Shown here: in pieces, positions 43,756 to 50,334 of the stretch
Position numbering within the stretch: position 1 is the first letter of the stretch
Layout: every line of letters begins with the position of its first letter
NCBI GenBank assembly: GCA_963590855.1
Contig: CAVAQT010000003.1
Location: 1 to 64,000, forward strand
Reading direction: 5' to 3'
Length of the DNA stretch: 64,000 nt
Source: Ruminococcus_C sp963590855
GTDB taxonomy: Bacteria; Bacillota; Clostridia; Oscillospirales; Ruminococcaceae
Notes under the pieces: model-generated
Told to the model about the DNA's origin: nothing
The model's input: only the letters and a program-made list of their open reading frames with translations
Databases searched by the model: none
Made by a program: the position numbers and the translations under genes

Positions 43756-46023
43756 TTATTCTACGTTTTTCAGTGCATCGCCCATCGGGATCTTTTTCAC
43801 CTTGCGATTCAGCAGGAATGCTACAACCGCATAGCAGATCACGCCGGCAGCAATGACTTTAACATATGTCACCGCAGGAACATAATAAACGATCCAGCCG
43901 GAATATTCAAAGAACACGATCTTCATTACTTCTGCCATCACCCAATTGCAGAGCGGTACAGTGAGCAGAATGCAAAGCAGTACCACAATGGTGGTGGAAT
44001 GCAGATAGATTCGGTTGATTTCCCGGTTGTTATAGCCCAGGATCTTTACCATGGAAATCGATTGTGCATTTTTCTCAATGATGATCTTTGACAACAGGTA
44101 CAGAATCAGAATGAACATCAGTGAACCAAATACCAGGAACAGACTCATCATGCTGCCCATAGAGCGGATCATCTGGCGGGATGTCTTTGTCAGATCGTCT
44201 ACTGTGATTTCGGTAGCGATTACAGCATCGTCAATGTCTGTGATCTCTTCGTCTGAGAAATACGCATTGAAGTATGTATCATCCTTATCAAATGTCTCAT
44301 TGTAAAGGCTGCGATCCATAAACACAGCAATGGTGGACGGGTAATCATAAATACCGCCGACCTTGAATTTATACTTGTCGCTGCCGTACGGATCTTTCAG
44401 GGTAATGGTATCGCCCTTTTCTACGCCGTACTTTTCGGAATATGCACTGGAAATTTCTACCTCATCGTCCGAAACATCCAGTTTTACATATTTGCTGTCC
44501 GGCTCTACACCATACAAGGAAACGCCCTCACTGCTGCGTTCCTCACCCAGCGTATCCAGACTGCTGAGGCAGAACTTTTCTGCATCCTCTTCCGCTGTTT
44601 CCACCGGTGCTTTCAGCACATACTGGTAGGTAGACAGCACATTGTCTGTGACCATATCCTGGAAATGCGTCATCATCGGATGCAGAATCAAACCGAACAT
44701 GAGAATAAAGTTCGCAAAAAAGACACCGAAAAAGATCATGACATGGTTCGGCAGATTCTGGAAAATCACACGCAGCTGAAAACGACGCATGATCGGGATG
44801 CGAGTATTCAGACGGAATGCCTTTTTCTTCTTCCGCTTTGTCAGATCACGCCGGATGAATTTCAGCGGCGAAATGCGCATCTTTATTGTCAGCATGACAA
44901 AGTTGATGAGGAACAGCAGTATCAGAGGAATCAGTGTGGTCAGCAGGAATGCCTCCGGATTCAGCAGCACCTCGTAGGTCGGAAAGCTATAGCTGCCCAG
45001 ATACTGGTCAGCAAATATCTGTTCCAGTAGAGTGTAACCTAAAACATTGCCGACGATCGCCGCTACAAGGAGAACCAGCATTGGCATAATGATATAATGC
45101 CGCACCATCTCTCCCCGGGAATAACCGGAAGCGCGCAGCGTACCAATGACATTCGCTTCTTTGGTAATGTTGTTGGAAATCGTAATGGAAAATACAAATG
45201 CCAGAATTACCACAACAATGTACAGAAATGCCATAATCATGGACTTGTCGCCGCCCATGTCATCTCCGGTAAAGATGATCGCCTGGTTCAGATATTCCGG
45301 CAGGAAGTTGGTCAGCACACCGTTCTGCCCCAGAATCGGCATCAGATCTTCTGCCATATCCTTTGCTTCGCTGTCATCCTCCGGCGAGTCATCATACAAC
45401 CAGCTGTAGCTGTAGTGGATGTGGTTGTCCCGCAATGCTGCAAAGCCGTCATCGGTCATCACGCCGACACCGAATTTATCGTTGTCGAACATCATATCCG
45501 AGGTGTTCTGAAACAGCGCAGAATAATCAGAAAGCGCCACAATACCAGTAATATTCAGCGTTTCTCCTGCCACTCCAAAGGTATCGCCGATCTCCAGGTC
45601 ATGATTTTTGGCATACAAACGGTCTATGGCAACGTCTTTCTCATCGGAAGGCATTTCGCCATCCAGAAGGCAAACCTTGTCGATCTCCTTGCGTTCTCCG
45701 AACACACGGAATGTACTGTCAAAATCATCCGTTTTTTCTTCCTTATAGAAGTTCGGATAGATCTTGACCTTGCCGTCTTTCTCGGCGGCGCTTATTGCAT
45801 CGTCTGCAGCCTCTTCTGCGTACTCAAAGTTGCCGTCCTCGATGCTGTACTTGTCAAAGCTTTCATTGTAAGAAGCAATCAGGCTGTTATCAGCCACCAA
45901 AAAGCCGGAAACCAGAGAAATCGACATGATAAAGAACAAGAAGATTACCAAATATTTTCCCAGTTCGCTTTTCAGTTCCCGCGGTAGCCGACGGTTCAAC
46001 GGATTTCTTGTCTTTTTCGCCAT
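43756..46023 (-). CDS. ABC transporter permease, FtsX/MacB type with two FtsX domains
   Basis: The 755-residue membrane protein has an N-terminal helix, a large extracytoplasmic region, three helices (about 265-390), a second extracytoplasmic region and three more helices near the C-terminus. This is the duplicated FtsX layout. The extracytoplasmic parts are acidic and resemble a MacB periplasmic core domain. With the adjacent ATPase it should form an exporter or mechanotransmission complex, often for peptides, antibiotics or lipoproteins. The substrate cannot be told. Confidence 0.88.
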   Translation of the reverse strand: MAKKTRNPLNRRLPRELKSELGKYLVIFLFFIMSISLVSGFLVADNSLIASYNESFDKYSIEDGNFEYAEEAADDAISAAEKDGKVKIYPNFYKEEKTDDFDSTFRVFGERKEIDKVCLLDGEMPSDEKDVAIDRLYAKNHDLEIGDTFGVAGETLNITGIVALSDYSALFQNTSDMMFDNDKFGVGVMTDDGFAALRDNHIHYSYSWLYDDSPEDDSEAKDMAEDLMPILGQNGVLTNFLPEYLNQAIIFTGDDMGGDKSMIMAFLYIVVVILAFVFSITISNNITKEANVIGTLRASGYSRGEMVRHYIIMPMLVLLVAAIVGNVLGYTLLEQIFADQYLGSYSFPTYEVLLNPEAFLLTTLIPLILLFLINFVMLTIKMRISPLKFIRRDLTKRKKKKAFRLNTRIPIMRRFQLRVIFQNLPNHVMIFFGVFFANFILMFGLILHPMMTHFQDMVTDNVLSTYQYVLKAPVETAEEDAEKFCLSSLDTLGEERSSEGVSLYGVEPDSKYVKLDVSDDEVEISSAYSEKYGVEKGDTITLKDPYGSDKYKFKVGGIYDYPSTIAVFMDRSLYNETFDKDDTYFNAYFSDEEITDIDDAVIATEITVDDLTKTSRQMIRSMGSMMSLFLVFGSLMFILILYLLSKIIIEKNAQSISMVKILGYNNREINRIYLHSTTIVVLLCILLTVPLCNWVMAEVMKIVFFEYSGWIVYYVPAVTYVKVIAAGVICYAVVAFLLNRKVKKIPMGDALKNVE

Positions 46024-46026
46024 CGC

Positions 46027-46725
46027 TTACCACTCCAATTCTGCTGCCGGAATCTTTGTCTCGTTGACAAAATTTTTCCGAATCTTTCCGTCGCGCAGCT
46101 TCACGACCCGATCCGCCATGTTCTGAAGTGCATCGTTATGCGTTACCATAACAACTGTATTACCGTACTTGCGGCTGACATCTTCGATCAGTTTCAGGAT
46201 CTCTTTGGAGGTATTATAGTCCAGCGCACCCGTCGGCTCATCGCACAACAGAATGTCCGGATTCTTCACGATCGCTCTGCCGATGGCAGTACGCTGCTGC
46301 TGACCGCCGGAAAGCTGGTTCGGCAGCTTATGGCGATGCTCATACAAGCCCAGCGTTTTCAGCAGATCATCCACATCTAGCGGATTATCGCTGAGGTATG
46401 CCCCGACTTCTACATTCTCTTTGATATTCAGGTTTGGAATCAGATTGTACATCTGGAAAATATAACCCAGATGCTTGCGGCGATACAGTGTTAGATTCTT
46501 TTCATTCATGTCACCGATGGTCTCGCCGCTGATAGAGATCGCGCCGCTGTCCGGTGTTTCAATACCGCCGATAATATTCAGCAGCGTGGATTTTCCCGAA
46601 CCAGAGGGCCCCAACAGCACACAAATTTCTCCCTTTTCGATGCTGATATCAATGCCTTTCAGCACGTCTACCCTGCTTTCGCCTTCTCCGAAATGTTTTT
46701 TGATTTGTTTGATCTCTAAAAACAT
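46027..46725 (-). CDS. ABC transporter ATP-binding protein, LolD/MacB-like
   Basis: The 232-residue ATPase has Walker A LLGPSGSGKSTLLN near 38, Q-loop FQMYNLIPN, the LSGGQQQRTAIGRA signature, Walker B ILLCDEPTGALDY and a switch His in VTHNDAL. It pairs with the FtsX-type permease downstream (three-base gap). Expression is probably repressed through the perfect inverted repeat between its promoter and start codon. Confidence 0.93.
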   Translation of the reverse strand: MFLEIKQIKKHFGEGESRVDVLKGIDISIEKGEICVLLGPSGSGKSTLLNIIGGIETPDSGAISISGETIGDMNEKNLTLYRRKHLGYIFQMYNLIPNLNIKENVEVGAYLSDNPLDVDDLLKTLGLYEHRHKLPNQLSGGQQQRTAIGRAIVKNPDILLCDEPTGALDYNTSKEILKLIEDVSRKYGNTVVMVTHNDALQNMADRVVKLRDGKIRKNFVNETKIPAAELEW

Positions 46726-46751
46726 ATCACACCGTCCTCTAATATTTTTTC

Positions 46752-46779
46752 TGGTTGGTTAGCATCTGCTAACCAACCA
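46752..46779. promoter_or_regulatory. Perfect 13-base inverted repeat, candidate operator
   Basis: TGGTTGGTTAGCA and TGCTAACCAACCA are separated by two bases. The repeat begins just downstream of the -10 box of the ABC transporter promoter. It fits a TetR-, MarR- or GntR(YtrA)-type dimer site. No such regulator gene is adjacent in the window. Confidence 0.75.
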
Positions 46780-46781
46780 AT

Positions 46782-46810
46782 AGTATACCATAACTGGTAC
46801 ACATTGTCAA
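46782..46810 (-). promoter_or_regulatory. Promoter of the ABC exporter operon
   Basis: On the minus strand, a perfect -35 TTGACA and TATACT are separated by 17 bases. The spacer itself is nearly palindromic (GTACCA-N4-TGGTAT), possibly a second operator. Confidence 0.8.
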
Positions 46811-46908
46811 GTCAGTATTGCAAAGAAATAAAAAAATGACAAACAAAATCAAGAAACAATTCGGACAGGATATTGTGCAAATACTGCAAAAAAGAAACGG
46901 CGAGAGAC

Positions 46909-47808
46909 TTATAGCTGCTGCATCAGCTGGTCGATGGCAGCACGCTGTGCCAGGCTCTCTGAGAAAGCTGTAGCGCCGCCGGCAGCTGTCCCCAGTTTCA
47001 GCGCATGGGCATAATCGCCGTCTGCGATGCCTGCCAAAAAACCTGCCAGCATAGAATCTCCTGCACCGACAGAATTTTTTACCGTACCCTGGCAGACACC
47101 ACAGGTGTGACACTTCCCGGTTTCATCCAGAAGCACTGCGCCCTCCTCTGCCATGGATACCAGCACATTCCGTGCCCCCATCTCCTGAAGCTTTCTTGCA
47201 TACACTGCAATCTCTTCCTTGCTGTGCAGAGTTACCCCAAACAGTTCTTCTAGCTCGTAATTGTTCGGCTTAATGAGAAATGGTTTATATTTCAGCACAT
47301 TTTTCAGCAGGTCTTTTGTCGCATCCACAACAGTTCGGATCTGTTTCCCGGACAGATGCGCCAAAATCTTCTCATAGGTATCAGAGGGCATCGTACTCGG
47401 AATGCTGCCGGCAAGCACGATGGTGTCGCCGTCTTGAAGTGCATCCATCTTCCGGAACAGTTCTGCCACTGCCGTTTCCCCAATTGCCGGGCCTTGTCCG
47501 TTAAGTTCCGTCTCTGCGCCGGATTTGATTTTTACATTGATCCGGGAAAAGCCTTCTTTTAAATGTACGAAATCAGTCGTGATACCCTTTTCCTGCACCC
47601 CTTTTTCGATGGCATCTCCTGTGAAACCGGCAACAAATCCAAGCGCACGGGATGCTACGCCCAATTCTTTTAAAACGATGGAAACATTGATTCCCTTTCC
47701 GCCGTAGTAAATTTCCTCGCCGTGGGCACGGTTCACCATGCCCACCTGCATTGCATCCGCATGAACCACATAATCGATCGCCGGATTAAACGTCACTGTA
47801 TAAATCAT
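46909..47808 (-). CDS. fruK: 1-phosphofructokinase, PfkB family
   Basis: The 299-residue sugar kinase should turn fructose 1-phosphate into fructose 1,6-bisphosphate; tagatose 6-phosphate kinase (LacC) is the alternative. It begins MIYTVTFNPAIDYVV, has GGKGINVSIVLKELG near 36 and the catalytic NSVGAGDSMLAGFLAG near 246. Its start follows CAGGAGG. Unlike classic fru operons no PTS gene or DeoR regulator is adjacent, so it stands alone here. Confidence 0.85.
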   Translation of the reverse strand: MIYTVTFNPAIDYVVHADAMQVGMVNRAHGEEIYYGGKGINVSIVLKELGVASRALGFVAGFTGDAIEKGVQEKGITTDFVHLKEGFSRINVKIKSGAETELNGQGPAIGETAVAELFRKMDALQDGDTIVLAGSIPSTMPSDTYEKILAHLSGKQIRTVVDATKDLLKNVLKYKPFLIKPNNYELEELFGVTLHSKEEIAVYARKLQEMGARNVLVSMAEEGAVLLDETGKCHTCGVCQGTVKNSVGAGDSMLAGFLAGIADGDYAHALKLGTAAGGATAFSESLAQRAAIDQLMQQL

Positions 47809-47842
47809 GGAAAAATCCTCCTGTCTGCTTTTTGCTGCTCCT

Positions 47843-47871
47843 ATTGTACCACTTCTTCGCCGAATTTGCAA
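47843..47871 (-). promoter_or_regulatory. Promoter of the 1-phosphofructokinase gene
   Basis: On the minus strand, TTGCAA and TACAAT are separated by 17 bases, about 35 bases before the start codon. Confidence 0.7.
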
Positions 47872-48029
47872 GATGGTTTGCCGACATTAACGGTTTATGC
47901 TCTGCCGGGATATGACGCATAGAATACAGAATCTGCACACATCATCTGGATTTTTGTGCAGTATCACCTTGTTTTTTATGCTTTCATATTTGATTCAAAA
48001 TGTCTCGCGGAAATCTTTTCAAACCGGAC

Positions 48030-48058
48030 TTGACAGCACTTCAAAAGCGTGATATACT
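48030..48058 (+). promoter_or_regulatory. Promoter of the apbE operon
   Basis: TTGACA and TATACT are separated by 17 bases, a near-perfect match. Confidence 0.8.
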
Positions 48059-48072
48059 AAATTTGTCATTCG

Positions 48073-48086
48073 TTAGACACTACTAA
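48073..48086. promoter_or_regulatory. TTAG-N6-CTAA box before apbE
   Basis: TTAGACACTACTAA lies about 15 bases after the -10 box. The same box occurs downstream of the -10 box of the Tp47-like gene and of the multi-FMN gene. I read it as an operator shared by the flavin locus. Confidence 0.6.
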
Positions 48087-48145
48087 CTAATAGAGGAAAA
48101 TGCCGGATACACCGGTACTTTCTTGGAGAAAGGGTTCTATTGCAG

Positions 48146-49237
48146 ATGAAATATACGCATCTTTTGGCAGCCGGAATTGCCGGACTGCTTTGTCTGACTG
48201 GCTGTCAGAATACCGCCTCGTCTTCCGGCGGCGGTGCAGCCGGGAGCAAATCGGATTCTGCTGACAGCGCAGAGTCAAGCACTGCCTCCGATGCGGTTTA
48301 TGAAGATACTCAGGAGTTCATGGGAACTTATATTATGGTGCGCGCCTATGGTTCGCATGCACAAAGCGGCGTAGAAGCCGCCTTTTCCCGTGCCAAGGAG
48401 TTGGAACAGGTGTTTTCCAACACAATTGCTGATTCCGAAGTGAACAAGGTCAATGCGGCGGCAAAAGCAGCTGTTGGAACGGAGATTCCCATTTCAGATG
48501 ACATGGGCACTGTTTTAAATGAAGCGTTGGAATACGGCGCAAAGAGCGGCGGCATGCTGGATTGTACCATCGGAGATCTGATCGACCTTTGGGGCATCGG
48601 CACCGATCATGCCGCCATTCCGGCGGAAAGTGATATCCAGGCTCTGCTCCGGCCGGACGGCTGGAAAGATGTCAGCTATGATGCCGACAGCAATTCCCTC
48701 TCCTTTGCCAATGATGCGGTAACACTGAATTTCGGTGCGATAGCAAAGGGATATATTTCTGACGAAATGAAAGAGGCTCTGGCGGACGAGGGTGTCACCT
48801 CTGCTCTGATGAGTCTGGGCGGAAATGTCATGACGCTCGGCACAAAGCCGGACGGCAGCGACTGGACTGTTGCCATTACAGATCCGTTTTCTCCGGAGAG
48901 CATCACTGCTTCTGTTACAGTAACAGACAAGGCTGTAGTTACCTCCGGCAACTATGAGAAATACTTTGAGGAAGACGGAAAACGCTATCATCATATTCTG
49001 GATCCGTACACCGGAGCACCGTCAACATCTGATGTTGTGAGCACAACAATCATTGCCGACAAAGGCATCGACTGTGATGCTCTTTCTACTGCCACGTTTC
49101 TGTTGGGCGCAGACAAGGGTATGGAGCTGATAAATTCCCTGGACGGCATTGAAGCCGTATTCATCCAGTCCGACGGAACTATGATCGCATCCGATCACAT
49201 GGATACCTATCATTTGCAGCAGGTGAATGCTTCATGA
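48146..49237 (+). CDS. apbE: FAD:protein FMN transferase ApbE, lipoprotein
   Basis: ApbE attaches FMN from FAD covalently to a Thr in the D-x-V-S-G-A-T motif of exported proteins. The 363-residue protein has a lipoprotein signal with lipobox LTGC near residue 19 and a Ser/Gly/Ala-rich linker. The ApbE domain begins near 52 (GTYIMVRAYG) and includes GAIAKGYISDEM, LMSLGGNVMTLG and the late HHILDPYTGAPS, all family marks. A TTG two codons upstream (48140) is nearer to AAAGGG and may be the real start. Its likely targets are encoded at 54048-56155. Confidence 0.92.
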   Translation: MKYTHLLAAGIAGLLCLTGCQNTASSSGGGAAGSKSDSADSAESSTASDAVYEDTQEFMGTYIMVRAYGSHAQSGVEAAFSRAKELEQVFSNTIADSEVNKVNAAAKAAVGTEIPISDDMGTVLNEALEYGAKSGGMLDCTIGDLIDLWGIGTDHAAIPAESDIQALLRPDGWKDVSYDADSNSLSFANDAVTLNFGAIAKGYISDEMKEALADEGVTSALMSLGGNVMTLGTKPDGSDWTVAITDPFSPESITASVTVTDKAVVTSGNYEKYFEEDGKRYHHILDPYTGAPSTSDVVSTTIIADKGIDCDALSTATFLLGADKGMELINSLDGIEAVFIQSDGTMIASDHMDTYHLQQVNAS

Positions 49238-49614
49238 AAAAAACGCTGATTCTGATCTGCATTACTGTTCTGCTTCTCGGCGGCGGCATTTTTGGCAGCT
49301 GGTATGTCTTGTCACACAAGCAGCCCGAAAAAATTGCACGCATCTATCAGCAGGACAAGATGCTGTATGAGATCGACCTTTCCAAAGTGGAAAAGGCATA
49401 TACCATCACCATTGACGGAGACAACGATGCGGAGAATGTTATCCTGGTAGAACCAGGGCAGATCTCCATGCAGTCTGCAAGCTGCCCCGATCATCTTTGC
49501 GTAAAGCAAGGGACAATTTCGGACGGCATTCTGCCCATTGTCTGTCTGCCCAATCACATCCGCATTTCCATTGCATCCGATGAGGAGGGTTCTTACGATG
49601 TCCAAGTCCGTTAA
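49234..49614 (+). CDS. NusG domain II-containing exported protein
   Basis: The 126-residue protein has one N-terminal membrane segment (about 4-26) and an extracytoplasmic NusG_II-like beta domain. SASCPDHLCVKQGTI and ILPIVCLPNHIRI carry three conserved Cys residues. It overlaps apbE by four bases. Such proteins commonly sit beside ApbE and FMN-binding genes in Firmicutes, so a part in flavinylated electron transfer is likely, though its exact job is unknown. Confidence 0.85.
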   Translation: MKKTLILICITVLLLGGGIFGSWYVLSHKQPEKIARIYQQDKMLYEIDLSKVEKAYTITIDGDNDAENVILVEPGQISMQSASCPDHLCVKQGTISDGILPIVCLPNHIRISIASDEEGSYDVQVR

Positions 49615-50113
49615 GCACATGGTAATGCTCGCGCTGTTTACCGCAATCGCGCTGACCATTTTTGTGGTTGAGGCGCAGATCCCAGTTCCTGTCCCCATTC
49701 CGGGCGTAAAGCTGGGACTCGCAAATGTGATTACCCTGATCGTTCTGGTAGTCTATCGTCCGAGAGATGCATTTGCCGTATTGGTCATGCGCATTCTGTT
49801 GGGTTCGCTGTTCACCGGAGCACCGGTTTCTATGATCTATTCCCTCAGCGGCGGTATCCTCTGCTTTTTCGGCATGGCGCTGTTGTGCAAACTGCTGCAC
49901 CGGAAACATCTCTGGTTCATCAGCATCATTGGCGCAATTCTCCATAATGTAGGACAAATTGCTGCCGCAATGGCAGTGATGCAGTCGGTTCAGGTGATTG
50001 CCTATTTCCCATTTTTGCTGGTGACCGGCTGTATTACAGGACTTTTCACGGGTCTGGTTGCCGGATGGGTCGTCCGGTTTCTGCCGAAATCTATCTTTCC
50101 AACTGCAAAATAA
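49598..50113 (+). CDS. Gx transporter family membrane protein
   Basis: The 171-residue protein has about five membrane segments and the signature IPVPVPIPGVKLGLANVITL near 28-47. That pattern is typical of the family once called heptaprenyl diphosphate synthase component I (Gx). It probably transports a small molecule or a quinone or flavin precursor; this is not shown. The ATG at 49598 follows GAGGAGGG and overlaps the NusG_II gene end by 17 bases, so the three genes form a coupled operon. Confidence 0.85.
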   Translation: MSKSVKHMVMLALFTAIALTIFVVEAQIPVPVPIPGVKLGLANVITLIVLVVYRPRDAFAVLVMRILLGSLFTGAPVSMIYSLSGGILCFFGMALLCKLLHRKHLWFISIIGAILHNVGQIAAAMAVMQSVQVIAYFPFLLVTGCITGLFTGLVAGWVVRFLPKSIFPTAK

Positions 50114-50123
50114 ACTGGGATCA

Positions 50124-50152
50124 TTGTATTCCAGTTATTTCTTAAATATTAA
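50124..50152 (+). promoter_or_regulatory. Candidate promoter of the Tp47-like gene
   Basis: TTGTAT and TATTAA are separated by 17 bases, with the operator boxes directly after the -10. A second possible -10 (TATACT at 50212) lacks a good -35. A weak hairpin (AACTGG/CCAGTT, 50113-50136) may end the preceding operon. Confidence 0.5.
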
Positions 50153-50153
50153 G

Positions 50154-50181
50154 TTAGTCTAAACTAATTAGTTTGAACTAA
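50154..50181. promoter_or_regulatory. Two adjoining TTAG-N6-CTAA boxes
   Basis: TTAGTCTAAACTAA (50154-50167) is followed at once by TTAGTTTGAACTAA (50168-50181). The second is inside a perfect palindrome, AATTAGTT-TG-AACTAATT. The spacing of 14 bases puts two dimers on nearly opposite faces or cooperatively side by side. Confidence 0.65.
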
Positions 50182-50334
50182 TTGTGTATTTTCTTGGTAG
50201 TTCGTCTCCTGTATACTTTTGCATTTTCTTTGAAAAGCAATGCCGTTTGCAGGCAGACTGCTATAGATTTATTTTCATACGATGTACCGCAGATCGCAAT
50301 ACGGTGCATTCCGAAAAATTTTTAGGAGGTCATT

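Larger units (their letters stand above)
47809..48145. other. Divergent intergenic region between fruK and apbE
   Basis: The region holds the fruK promoter (minus), the apbE promoter (plus) and one TTAG-N6-CTAA box. Nothing else was recognised between 47872 and 48029. Confidence 0.6.
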
